Part shown: in pieces, positions 1 through 9,000 of the stretch
Layout: every line of letters begins with the position of its first letter
Numbering within the stretch: the stretch's first letter is position 1
NCBI GenBank assembly: GCA_963757065.1
Contig: CAVWQC010000007.1
Span: 558,001 to 622,000 of the forward strand
Length of the DNA: 64,000 nt
Source: PNON01 sp963757065
GTDB lineage: Bacteria > Chloroflexota > Anaerolineae > Anaerolineales > Anaerolineaceae
Direction of reading: 5' to 3'
Made by a program: the position numbers and the translations under genes
The notes under the pieces: model-generated
Told to the model about the DNA's origin: nothing
Seen by the model: the letters and a program-made list of their open reading frames with translations, nothing else
Databases searched by the model: none

Positions 1-148
1 TGAAGTCGATGTGATGTCTACAGTTGGAGCAGATGATCAGATCCGTTTATGGACTGGAGGCAATCTGGTCACACCTACATTTGATATCGATGGTCAAGTT
101 GTGATCGATTTTGATGAAGATAAACTAAGGGAAGTCTTAAAAATATAA
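1..148 (+). CDS. Glutaredoxin/thioredoxin-fold protein, C-terminal 48 residues (5'-truncated)
   Basis: Open from the left edge; the reading frame begins at base 2 and ends with TAA at 146-148. The 48 visible residues include TGGNLVTPTFDIDGQVVID followed by FDEDKLREVL. A cis-Pro-like TP step, a short beta hairpin and a final helix ending in a Leu-rich segment resemble the tail of small glutaredoxin-like proteins. The CxxC active site would lie outside the window, so the redox assignment is inferred from the tail alone. A strong hairpin terminator follows 22 bases after the stop, consistent with the end of a transcription unit. Confidence 0.5.
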   Translation, partial: EVDVMSTVGADDQIRLWTGGNLVTPTFDIDGQVVIDFDEDKLREVLKI

Positions 149-169
149 TCACAAGGTATAAGCACAGAT

Positions 170-206
170 ACTTCGACCTCGAGAAATTATCGGGGTCGAA
201 GTTTTT
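170..206 (+). terminator. Rho-independent terminator
   Basis: ACTTCGACC at 170-178 pairs perfectly with GGTCGAAGT at 194-202, followed by a T run at 202-206. It ends the partial gene at the left edge. Its right flank touches the 3' end of the convergent glycosylase gene. Confidence 0.85.
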
Positions 207-846
207 AAGGAGTTTTCCATAAAAATCGCCAGGGTATGCTTTTCCAGGGTTCTGGAACGTTGTTCATCCCAATTCGCGGCGTTCTGACGATGTCAGTTTC
301 AGGAACTTCGAAACTGGTATTGCTGATCCAAAGATCAGAATTACTGTCACACAGGTTAATCCCGTTCAGCTTCCCATCCAAAGAAAGTGCCTGGCACAGC
401 TTTGCAGGACCATCTGTCCAGCCTTTAGTTAATGAACCATGTTTACTCGTTGGCGGTTGTTGACGTAAAGTCCGCATGATATCCATGCCAAACACTGGTT
501 CAATACCTCGGATAAGGACTGCGGCTGGTGAACCAACAGCACAACAAACAGCGTTGAGCATCCAGTGCATACCATAAGTAAAATAGATATAAGCGTGACC
601 AGGGGGACCATACATGATCTTTGTCCGGGGAGTAAGCCCGGCTTTGGCGTGGCAGCCAAGATCTTCTTCACCCTGGTATGCTTCAGTTTCGATGATCAAA
701 CCGCCGGCTAATTGACCAAGATATCTTCGAACTAACAATTTCCCTATTAATTTCCTGGCAGTATCAAGGGCGGATAGTTTATAAAATTCTATAGGAAGGA
801 TTTCGTATAAATGGTCAGAATAGTTAGCGGCGGCGTTCGAGTTCAT
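205..846 (-). CDS. DNA-3-methyladenine glycosylase, AAG/MPG family
   Basis: Base-excision repair glycosylase of the AAG (MPG) superfamily, which flips out and removes alkylated purines such as 3-methyladenine and hypoxanthine. The sequence shows the family hallmarks: ETEAY near residue 53 (containing the catalytic Glu equivalent), then GCHA and PRTKIMYGPPGHAYIYFTYG, and later GPAKLCQAL with a terminal PWRF-like segment. About 213 residues from ATG at 846, normal for the family. A TTG three codons upstream is also possible. The 5' end overlaps the 3' end of the upstream epimerase gene by roughly 23 bases, so the two are probably cotranscribed; no functional link is evident. Assignment is firm at family level. 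Confidence 0.93.
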   Translation of the reverse strand: MNSNAAANYSDHLYEILPIEFYKLSALDTARKLIGKLLVRRYLGQLAGGLIIETEAYQGEEDLGCHAKAGLTPRTKIMYGPPGHAYIYFTYGMHWMLNAVCCAVGSPAAVLIRGIEPVFGMDIMRTLRQQPPTSKHGSLTKGWTDGPAKLCQALSLDGKLNGINLCDSNSDLWISNTSFEVPETDIVRTPRIGMNNVPEPWKSIPWRFLWKTP

Positions 847-1780
847 CGGCTTCAAGTGACCTGATATTTGGATCGCGTTCCAAAGTGAGGCGTAAACCAG
901 TCTCCAGTTTAATGGAAGGTTTGTAGTTTAGCTTCTTTCCTGCCAGGCTTATATCCGCCCGCATTCGAGCAACTCCACTTTCTGCACGTAAATTGTAAAC
1001 AACCTGTGGGTGTCCCCCGGTAACTTCCAAAACTGTCTTTAAGAGGTCTTTGATACTAATGTCAGACCCGCTGCCAATATTAAAGATCATATTATTTATT
1101 TTTGGTGCGGTTGCTGCGGCAATCATCGCACTGACAACATCATCAACATAAACGTAATCCCGAGTTTGGCGGCCATCGCCATTGATTACGATAGTTCCAT
1201 TTCGCATAGCCTGCTTGATGAAGGATGGAATAACGGGTGCATGCGAAGGTGGAATATGCTGACCGGGACCGTATGCATTAAATATCCTCAGACAAACAGT
1301 TTCAATTCCTGCAATGGAACCTATGGTGCGGATATAGTATTCGGCAGAAAGTTTTGAAACAGCATAAGGGGTACGGGGTTGTGGTTCTGCATCTTCCTTA
1401 AGAACCTGGCTCTTCTGATCACCGTAAACAGTACCAGATGAGGCAAAAATCACCCTCTTCACCCTTACATCCCGGGCAGCTTCCATAAGGGTCACCGTGC
1501 CGCCCACATTTACATTATTGTAATCTCGCGGGTATAGCATGGACTCTGGAACAGAGACACGAGCTGCCAGGTGAAAAACGCAATCAATATCCTGCAGCAA
1601 TGACCAAAGCTTCGGGCGGTCATTAATATCTCCCCTGGTAAAATAAACTTCCTGAGATAATTTGGCAGGATCACCTGTGGAGAGATCATCTAAACCGGAA
1701 ACATGGTGTCCTTCAAGGACTAACCGGTTCGCTAATGCTGCTCCTAAAAATCCTGCTACACCTGTTATGAGATAATTCAT
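824..1780 (-). CDS. NAD-dependent sugar-nucleotide epimerase/dehydratase (extended SDR)
   Basis: 318-residue extended short-chain dehydrogenase, probably a UDP-glucose 4-epimerase-like enzyme of surface polysaccharide synthesis. The N-terminal Rossmann motif GVAGFLG (residues 7-13) binds NAD, DDLS follows strand 2, and the catalytic Ser (IFASSG, about 114) and Y139-x3-K143 (YAVSK) are intact. RIFNAYGPGQ and RDYVYVDDVV are typical of GalE/WbpP-like members. Exact substrate cannot be told from sequence; no glycosyltransferases adjoin it. First gene of a two-gene minus-strand unit with the DNA glycosylase, divergent from moaA. Confidence 0.9.
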   Translation of the reverse strand: MNYLITGVAGFLGAALANRLVLEGHHVSGLDDLSTGDPAKLSQEVYFTRGDINDRPKLWSLLQDIDCVFHLAARVSVPESMLYPRDYNNVNVGGTVTLMEAARDVRVKRVIFASSGTVYGDQKSQVLKEDAEPQPRTPYAVSKLSAEYYIRTIGSIAGIETVCLRIFNAYGPGQHIPPSHAPVIPSFIKQAMRNGTIVINGDGRQTRDYVYVDDVVSAMIAAATAPKINNMIFNIGSGSDISIKDLLKTVLEVTGGHPQVVYNLRAESGVARMRADISLAGKKLNYKPSIKLETGLRLTLERDPNIRSLEADELERRR

Positions 1781-1900
1781 ATGCTGATTGGTTGGGAGTC
1801 CTTATATTTTTGGATTATAGCACGGAATAATTAAAACATTTCTCCTTTCTCCAGATTCTCGTGTACAATTGGCAGTGTTTTATTTTAGGAATATTGGTGT

Positions 1901-1906
1901 TATAAT
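1901..1906 (+). promoter_or_regulatory. Candidate -10 element for moaA
   Basis: A consensus TATAAT lies 29 bases before the moaA ATG. No good -35 sits at 16-18 bases (TTGGCA at 1869 is 26 bases away) and no Shine-Dalgarno sequence precedes the ATG at 1935, so the start would have a very short leader. Tentative. Confidence 0.4.
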
Positions 1907-1934
1907 TTAGACAAAATTAGTCCGAATTAGTCCT

Positions 1935-2915
1935 ATGCCTATAGATCATTTTGGTAGAAACATTCATTATCTGCGAATCAGCCTGACAGATCATTGCAAT
2001 CTGCGGTGTGTTTATTGCATGCCTGAGAATATGGTCTTTCGACCGAAGCATGAATTAATGTCAACGGAAGAGATATTCCGATTGACACAGTTATTTGCCC
2101 GTATGGGTGTGGACAAGATCCGATTAACAGGTGGAGAGCCAACGGTTCACCCAGACATAGTTCAAATTGTCGATGGGATTACTAATATTCCAGGTATCCG
2201 GTCAGTTTCCATGACGACTAATGGGGTACTTCTGGAAAAATTGGCAGTCAGATTAGCTCAAGCAGGATTGGAACGTGTAAACGTAAGTTTGGATACAACC
2301 GACCCGACTGAATTCTTTCAGATCACCCGACGTAATTCCTTTGACAAGGTATGGGGTGGAATTCAGGCTGCAGAAGCTGCTGGATTGCTGCCAATTAAAC
2401 TAAATGCTGTCATAGTTCGTGGATTTAACGACAAGCACATTCCAAACATGGCAAAGTTATCAATCGAACACAATTGGCAGGTAAGGTTCATTGAAATGAT
2501 GCCTTTTGCCGGAACCACGGACCTGCAAACTCACCAGGTCGTTACATCCACTGAGGTAATGGGTATTATTGAATCTGCTTTCGGGAAACTTGAAAGCATT
2601 AATGGCGGGAAAATGGATGGGGAAGCGGTAATGTACCACATTCCAGGAGCACCTGGTCAAATTGGTTTTATTTCCTCAGTCTCCAAACCTTTCTGTGCTT
2701 TTTGCACACGGGCCCGGCTGACTGCTGATGGAAAGCTGCGTCTCTGCCTGCTGCGAGAAAATGAAGTCGATCTGCTCACTCCATTGCGAAATGGCGCTAC
2801 CGATGAAGATTTGCGCCAGATGATCGTTACCGGAATTTGGGATAAACCATGGGGTCATGGGCTTGCAGAAGGTGAGATCCCATTGAACAGGACCATGAGC
2901 GAAATCGGCGGCTAA
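1935..2915 (+). CDS. moaA: GTP 3',8-cyclase MoaA (molybdenum cofactor biosynthesis)
   Basis: Radical SAM enzyme that, with MoaC, converts GTP to cyclic pyranopterin monophosphate in molybdopterin synthesis. The N-terminal cluster motif C21-N-L-R-C25-V-Y-C28 binds the SAM-coordinating [4Fe-4S]; LTGGEPT and SMTTNG follow. A second C-terminal cluster (KPFCAFCTRARLTADGK then LRLC) binds GTP, and the conserved C-terminal double Gly is present (EIGG). 326 residues, full length. No other moa/moe gene is in the window, but an XdhC-like molybdoenzyme maturation protein lies at 17.8-19 kb. Divergent from the epimerase gene. Intact, unlike many genes here. Confidence 0.96.
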   Translation: MPIDHFGRNIHYLRISLTDHCNLRCVYCMPENMVFRPKHELMSTEEIFRLTQLFARMGVDKIRLTGGEPTVHPDIVQIVDGITNIPGIRSVSMTTNGVLLEKLAVRLAQAGLERVNVSLDTTDPTEFFQITRRNSFDKVWGGIQAAEAAGLLPIKLNAVIVRGFNDKHIPNMAKLSIEHNWQVRFIEMMPFAGTTDLQTHQVVTSTEVMGIIESAFGKLESINGGKMDGEAVMYHIPGAPGQIGFISSVSKPFCAFCTRARLTADGKLRLCLLRENEVDLLTPLRNGATDEDLRQMIVTGIWDKPWGHGLAEGEIPLNRTMSEIGG

Positions 2916-3067
2916 GCAATAACTGATTTACATTTTATAGATCGCGATATATCCCCAAAAAAACAACTGAAATTGGTATTCTCACAATATGGATTTTTTA
3001 TTGTGTGAATATTTTAATTAACCAGGGGAAATTCTGGCAAATTTCTTACTCCCCCATAGATTGGAAT

Positions 3068-3893
3068 TTACCAATGAACTAATAATTTTAATAATAGAAA
3101 TAGACAACCGATTAGAATCGCTGCTGAAAGAGTGCAGAACATATTCACCCAGTCATTATTCAACCAGTTCCATCCTCTTATTAGAATTGTTTGGCCACCA
3201 CAAGTATGCTGTGGATGTTTTTCCGTTTCCTTTTGACAGGCTCCACAATAATAAATCCCCTGCGATGGTTGCTCCCAACAATGAGTCAACTAATGAACCG
3301 AAAAAGCCAGCGAGAGCGATCAGCCACAGCGCAATCATCTCTGTTCGAAAGATAGCTACAATTCCGGCGATCAATGAAGCTCCAGCCAAAGCACTGACTG
3401 ATCCAAGGAGGGTGATCCCTCCAGATGTTCCCGCCTCCACCTGTTTGAAACTGGTAATCAAACGAGGTGGAAACTTGGAAAAAACTCCGATCTCAGTTGC
3501 CCAGGTATCAGCGTTTGCTGCAGCAAATGCTGCACAAAACATCCACCAAAAAACCGGCTGATCTGGAAAGATTGCCCCTACAACGACACATAAAGTCGCA
3601 ACTCCGCCATTTGCCAGAACCTGCCCGGCATCCCTCCGGCTTCCTTTGGCATATTTTTCGTTCACCTTTTGTTTTTGTCTTTTTAATATTACTGACAAAA
3701 TACTGGAGGAAAAAAAGAATGATAACAAAACAGCTGTATGAGCCAAGCCGCCTAATCCAAAAACAATCGCACCTACCAGCAAGGCTGCAATCGCCCCTGA
3801 TTTGGACAGGAACCTAAAGTAATATGCAATACAAGCAATTATTAAGCTGAGACAAAATCCTGCGATAATGGATAAGGTGGATGGAAAGGTCAT
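3068..3893 (-). CDS. DUF92/TMEM19-family membrane protein, frameshifted near the 3' end
   Basis: Polytopic inner-membrane protein of the DUF92 family. It reads from ATG at 3893 through several hydrophobic segments with the family signatures NGGVATL, FAAANADTWATEIG and VEAGTSGGITLLG. After GATIAG the frame is lost at the run of four C (plus strand) at 3257-3260. Shifting by one base restores a typical DUF92 ending: IYYCGACQKETEKH, GWNWLNNDWVNMFCTL, then a last membrane helix to TAA at 3068. Removing one base gives 274 residues, the usual length. Read as a one-base insertion in a single gene. The start overlaps the stop of the upstream PH-domain gene (ATGA). The frameshift is seen directly; that it is a sequencing error is inference. 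Molecular function is unknown. Confidence 0.85.
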
Positions 3894-4804
3894 GGATTTA
3901 TAGTGACCAATAACAGGGCTATAAGAATAAAGAATCCGGTAATACTACTTCCCGAGCCAATCAGGTAAGAAATGAATTTTTGATCCTCCCTGCGATAGAA
4001 GAAAGCACTTGCAACAACATCAATAAGAAAAACTAATCCATTGACGACAGGTAACAGCAGCAATCGTATGGAAGGGACTGGTTCAATGATATTTCCCAAT
4101 TGATAGCCAAAAACAACTTCTGATCTACTGGTAATGATCAGAACGGACCAAAGCAAGACGGCTACTCCTATTAAAAATCCCGAGAATATCAGATTGCGAA
4201 CGATCCGATCGTCCCATAATTTTCCAATAATAAATGAGGGTTGAATAGATTCGGCTGCGACGCTCTCCAGACTTCCTAATTCCACACCTTGGGAATAGTA
4301 ATTTATGAATCCATGCACATCTTCCGGGGAAATCACATAAACCACTTGAGGTGCTGCAACAAGAAGTGCCCCATTCAACCTGTCTGCTAAATACTCAACT
4401 TTACCCAGGCCTTCAATATATCTAATCCCTAAATATGCTCCTGGTAAGGTTAATTTCGGATTTGGTAAGGTTTGGACCAGATCAGTAACCGGGCGGATCC
4501 ATTGGATTTCCCGGATGGGAATGATCTCAGTCCTTAATCCCCAATGAATGGTTAATACATTTCTATCAAGGTCATAATAAGCACGGTTTAGGGCAAAGAA
4601 TCGATAACCAAGCATGGGCAGCGGCAGGCAGCAGGCCACACCTAAAGCCATATAAACCGCAAACAGCATTCCAACAGCAGAAATTGACGATAACCAGAAA
4701 AAACTTACTGCCACGCCAATGGATACGAATATAAGCACTCCAAGGATGATCGTTCCTTGTTTTGTGCGCGGTAAAAAGCGAAGGGTATTCTCAGTAACGG
4801 GCAT
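3890..4804 (-). CDS. PH-domain-like membrane protein (function unknown)
   Basis: 304-residue protein with two hydrophobic hairpins at the N-terminus (about residues 18-75), a cytosolic middle resembling bacterial PH domains (FFALNRAYYDLDRNVLTIHW, then EIIPIREIQWI and VEYLADR), and two or three C-terminal membrane helices (about 208-300). Bacterial PH-domain membrane proteins of this layout are common in Chloroflexota and usually uncharacterised. Its TGA overlaps the ATG of the DUF92 gene, so the two are translationally coupled. No Shine-Dalgarno sequence is obvious before ATG 4804. Confidence 0.65.
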   Translation of the reverse strand: MPVTENTLRFLPRTKQGTIILGVLIFVSIGVAVSFFWLSSISAVGMLFAVYMALGVACCLPLPMLGYRFFALNRAYYDLDRNVLTIHWGLRTEIIPIREIQWIRPVTDLVQTLPNPKLTLPGAYLGIRYIEGLGKVEYLADRLNGALLVAAPQVVYVISPEDVHGFINYYSQGVELGSLESVAAESIQPSFIIGKLWDDRIVRNLIFSGFLIGVAVLLWSVLIITSRSEVVFGYQLGNIIEPVPSIRLLLLPVVNGLVFLIDVVASAFFYRREDQKFISYLIGSGSSITGFFILIALLLVTINP

Positions 4805-5223
4805 TTGCTTGAAGATTAGAGCACAAAGGAATTTCTAGGAGAATTATTTTGAATATAGAAGCTGTATTTAATATGCATAGAAACAACCGGACTTTGAGAT
4901 ATTGAAGAAGCAAATTTTACTATATTAAGCGGTCAAATCCAATTAATTGTAAATTCACTAATCACATGATTTACATTCAAAATTAGGAAATATTTTCACC
5001 ATCTTTACTCATAAAACTATGAGGTAAGCCATAATACATTAATCTAATTTTAATATGTAATTATGGAAATTCGCACAAGAGATTATGATTTTGTCTGAGA
5101 ACCCAGCTTTTTATTGGATATTTAATGTTGGTGTAACATTCATTCTGTAAATTGCTGAACCTTAACAAAAACGATAAGTCAGAAGTATCCTTAAAGGTGA
5201 CCAAACCAAGAAAGGAGATCAAA
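4805..5223. other. 419-base AT-rich gene-free region left of an IS remnant
   Basis: No convincing coding region on either strand. It carries the promoter side of the PH-domain gene (minus strand) and, at the right, whatever remains of the left end of the IS256-type element. AAGAAAGGAG at 5211-5220 is a good Shine-Dalgarno sequence for the transposase start at 5224. I could not define a terminal inverted repeat because the right end of the element is missing. Confidence 0.5.
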
Positions 5224-5630
5224 ATGACTCACCAAATAGATTATACCCTTCCCCATAACCTGGTGGAACAGGGATTGGAAGCTGTCCCGGGACTTATGCG
5301 GATCCTGATCAATAACGTCATGCAAGTCGAGAGAACAAAGTATCTACAAGTAGACGACTTCGAACGGACAGAATAACGGATAGGACACTCGAATGGGTAC
5401 AAACCCAAGACCGTGCGGACCCGAATGGGAGAAATCACTTTCTCAGTACCACAGGTTCGGGAAGGAGGCTTCTATCCAGCTGCACTGGAAAAAGGGCTGA
5501 GAAGTGAGATGGCATTGGTAACCGCACAGGCAGAGATGTACGTGCAGGGAGTGACTACCCGAAAAGTAAAGATCATCACCGAAAAGCTGAGCGGGACAGA
5601 AATTTCTGCCATGCAGGTAAGTCGGCCAGG
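5224..5630 (+). pseudogene. IS256-family (Mutator) transposase, N-terminal fragment with in-frame stop
   Basis: ATG 5224 follows a strong Shine-Dalgarno sequence. The translation opens MTHQIDYTLPHNLVEQGLEA and continues MRILINNVMQVERTKYLQ, matching the N-terminus of Chloroflexota IS256-type transposases. An in-frame TAA at 5374-5376 interrupts it (DDFERTE*RIGHSNGYKPK); the same frame then goes on with TRMGEITFSVPQVREGGFYP, KGLRSE and MYVQGVTTRKVK. Homology ends after AMQVSR around 5625, so only about 130 of some 400 residues remain and the DDE catalytic core is absent. A dead IS remnant, clearly not just a sequencing artefact. Confidence 0.85.
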
Positions 5631-5806
5631 CCGCCAGCAACTGTTACACCTGAACCCCCTGCTGCACCACCAACACCAACTTTGACCACAACCCCTGAGA
5701 CCAAAGATGCTGACAAGCTTTCCTTCGGTATGATCGGGTTGTTGGTAATCGTCCTGGGATCATTGTGCTGGTGTCGTTCTTTATCATGTACAGTTGTAGA
5801 CGATAA
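5631..5806 (+). pseudogene. Orphan C-terminal membrane anchor of a lost Pro/Thr-linker surface protein
   Basis: Directly abutting the transposase fragment, one frame reads PPATVTPEPPAAPPTPTL, then TTTPETKDADKLSFGMIGLLVIVLG. Restoring one G at the GGG near 5757-5759 continues it as IIVLVSFFIMYSCRR and TAA at 5804-5806. A Pro/Thr linker, a hydrophobic helix and a short basic tail are the usual ending of membrane-anchored exported proteins. There is no start or upstream body: the transposase fragment sits where the rest of the gene should be. This suggests insertion of an IS into a surface-protein gene followed by a deletion that fused the two remnants. Confidence 0.6.
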
Positions 5807-5931
5807 TTTTTTCCTTATTCATGAGGGGATTCGGAACGTAATAGTGTGTAAATAAGATGAAGTAAGTTATAATTAAATTCGATCTATTATTAAATAAGCA
5901 TGCCCTCCTTATTCTACTAGGGAGGTGTACA

Positions 5932-5960
5932 TGGAATAATCCATCAGTTGGATTATTCCA
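5932..5960. repeat. Perfect 12-bp inverted repeat upstream of the giant surface-protein gene
   Basis: TGGAATAATCCA (5932-5943), loop TCAGT, TGGATTATTCCA (5949-5960). A weak T-rich stretch follows on the plus strand (TTCTTG). It could terminate transcription coming out of the pseudogene scar or act as an operator or mRNA hairpin for the surface protein 97 bases downstream. The sequence does not decide. Confidence 0.7.
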
Positions 5961-6056
5961 TTCTTGAAAATAGGGGGAGTTGGTTGTGTAATACAAAATG
6001 TATTTTTAAAAATTTTTTTCATAAGAGTAAGATGATTAATTTTCTTAGGAGAAGCT

Positions 6057-9000
6057 ATGAATAAATCGTTCAAACCAATTTTCTTACTGATAGTATTTAT
6101 CCTTTCCATAATCCTTCAACCAGTGCAGAGCGTTCATGCTTTCTCTTTCTCAGCAGAGATCAATAAAGAATTTACTCCGATCACCATCATTGCCGGTGAG
6201 ACTTCCAGGCTCAGTATCACAATCTTCAACCCGAACTCTTTTCCCCTTGAGAATGCTTCATTTACAGATAATCTCATTGGCCGGCAGCCTGGCATTCGGA
6301 TAGCAACTACGAATAATCTAGATAATTCATGTGGCGGTGTGGTCATCGCCAATGCCGGTTCAACAACCATCACACTCAGCGGCGGGGAGGTGCCGCCACA
6401 GAGTGGTACAACCCCTGGTGAATGCACCATAGCAGTGGATGTCACGTCAACCACAGTGGGAAATTTGATCAACACCATCCCAAAATATGGGGAAGAACCA
6501 TCTTACGGGGGTGAAGGGCTTTATGCAACAGCTCGGGGTGGATTGGATGTGATCACCAACACAGACCCGGCAAATGCCACATTGCTGGTAACCCAGGTTC
6601 AATCCCCAACCATGAGTAAGAATTTCAACCCCAATACTGTTTGGGTGGGACAATCCAGTCAGCTGGAGATCAATATTTTCAACAATGATCTAAATAATTC
6701 ACTGACTGAAGCATCATATACAGATAACCTGCCTGCCACCTTTACAGTGGCAGCACCATTGACTACTTCCATCAGCGGCTGTGGCAGTGCCTCACTCACC
6801 GCTCCAGTAGGAGCAACATCGATCTCCCTCAACAATGCAACAATCCTTCCGAATTCTAATTGCAGGGTTCGCGTTAGGGTAGTCTCCTTTACACAAGAGC
6901 AGTATACCAACACGATACCTGCCGGCCCTTTTGCTCCAGGTTCGCTTCAGACCCGCCAGGGAGTGACAAATACATCAGATGTTACTGCGGATATTAACGT
7001 CCAGGCAGTTGGATTGACCAAAACGATTTCTCCAGGAACGATCCAGCAGGGAGATACCAGCCTGCTGACCATCACTTTGCGGAATCCGACAGGGGCTGAT
7101 TACACCGGTATAGGGTTGACCGATAACCTGCCCGCGGGGGTAACCATATCCGGTACTCCTGCGGCAACTCAATGCGGTGGCAGCATAACCTATTCTGCCA
7201 ATACGATCACCCTGACTGGAGGAATAATCCCTGCAGGGAATACTACTACTCCCGGCAGCTGCACGATCACAGCCAGGATAACGAGCACAGTTGTCGGCAC
7301 CCACACAAACACCATTCTGGCCAATGCCATGACAGGTCCAGTCACTAATATCTTCCCTGCGGAAGCTCAACTCATTGTCCAAACCCGGTCGATAGGTGTT
7401 GTAAAAGACCTTGGAGCAAGTTTTGTCCAGGGTGGAACGACATCCCTCACCATCACGCTGCAAAATCCAGCCAGCACCACCCTTACTGGGGTCAACTTCA
7501 CAGACACCATGCCTGCAGGCCTTACGATAACCGGAACACCATCAACTTCTCCCTCCTGTGGTGGATCTGCTGTTGTCATAAGTACAACAAATTCACTCAT
7601 CCTGACAAATGCTGTCATCCCATCAGGAACTGTTTCTGTTCCTGGCACCTGTTCGATTTTTGCAACAGTGACTTCAATTGTTGCTGGCGGGAAAACGAAT
7701 ACCATTCCCATCGGGGATGTTCATTCAGACCAGGGTGTAACCAACACAACAACAGCATCAGATACCACCACAGTATTTACCATCGGTACCCCCGCAACAG
7801 TCGGAAAAGCATTTCAACAGGCGACAATTAACGCTGGTGGTTCTTCACGACTGCGAATCACAATCACTGCCCCAAATGATACTCCTCTCAGCGGAATTGC
7901 CATCAGTGATAATCTGCCGGATGATCTGGTCATCCTCAGCTCACCCGCACCGGTTACCACCTGTACTGGAGGAACCTTAACTGCTGTACCTGGAACAAGT
8001 TTGATCCGGTTAACTGGCGGATCCATCGCCTCAGCTGGAGGAAACTGTACCATTACTGTCTATGTCACTTCACAATCCGGTGGTCCGCATGTCAACACAA
8101 TCCCTGGCGGAACGTTGGCTTCCAATGAAGGCAGGACGGATTTAAATAACAGATCAGCAACTTTGACGGTAACAAATCTCTCGGTCAGCAAGCTTTTCAC
8201 CCCGGATATCATAAGTCCGAATGGACTTTCTCGATTAACCATATCACTGGTAAACACAAATCTGCTTCCTTTGGTTTCTGTGTCCCTCACAGATAACCTC
8301 ACTTCAATGGGAGGTAATGCATCCAATGGTGTCTTTGTTGCCCAAACACCCTATGCCACATCCACTTGTGGAGGCACTTTTAATCCTGTTGGCGGGTCGC
8401 AAACGATCTCATTAACGAATGGGATAATTCCTGCAAGCGACGGCGTTGTTCCAGGTCTCTGCACCATCAGCCTGGATGTTCGTGGGATCGGGGTTTCTGG
8501 ACTTAGAACGAATACCATTTTCACAACCAATGTGAGTGGAACTGTTCAGGGAACATCCACAACCATGCAGCCAGCATCGAACGCAGCGGATAGTCTGGAA
8601 ATTAGGCCATTGTCCATCACAGTCAATAAGGGATTTGATCCTATTGGTGTAACAGGAGGTAATGTCTCAGAGCTGAGCATAGAATTGATCAACCCGAATA
8701 ACGCTTCCCTATCAAATATTCGGTTCACAGATAATATGCCTGCTGGAATGATCATTGCGGATCCGCCCAATTTCAATGTCGGCACCTGTGGTGGAACCCT
8801 GACTGGAACTGCTGGAACGAATACCTTTTCATTCGAAGGCGGCAGCTTGCCTGCAACAGGTATTAAAAGTTGCACTCTCACTTTAAATGCAACCATGAAT
8901 GTAACTGGAGCTCGGACGAACACAATTTATGCTGAAGAAGTAACCACATTTGAAGGTGCAAAAAATCCACAGGATACTTCTGCCAGTCTGGTCAATCTGC

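Noticed and set aside
2979..3010. moaA terminator
   Set aside because: CACAATA/TATTGTG gives only a 7-bp AT-rich stem with a nine-base loop and no T run, too weak to call.
3061..3561. Plus-strand reading frame antisense to the DUF92 gene
   Set aside because: It mirrors a well-supported minus-strand protein, lacks a ribosome-binding site, and its residues resemble no family.
5224..5806. Intact transposable element
   Set aside because: In-frame stop, missing catalytic core and no recognisable right end.
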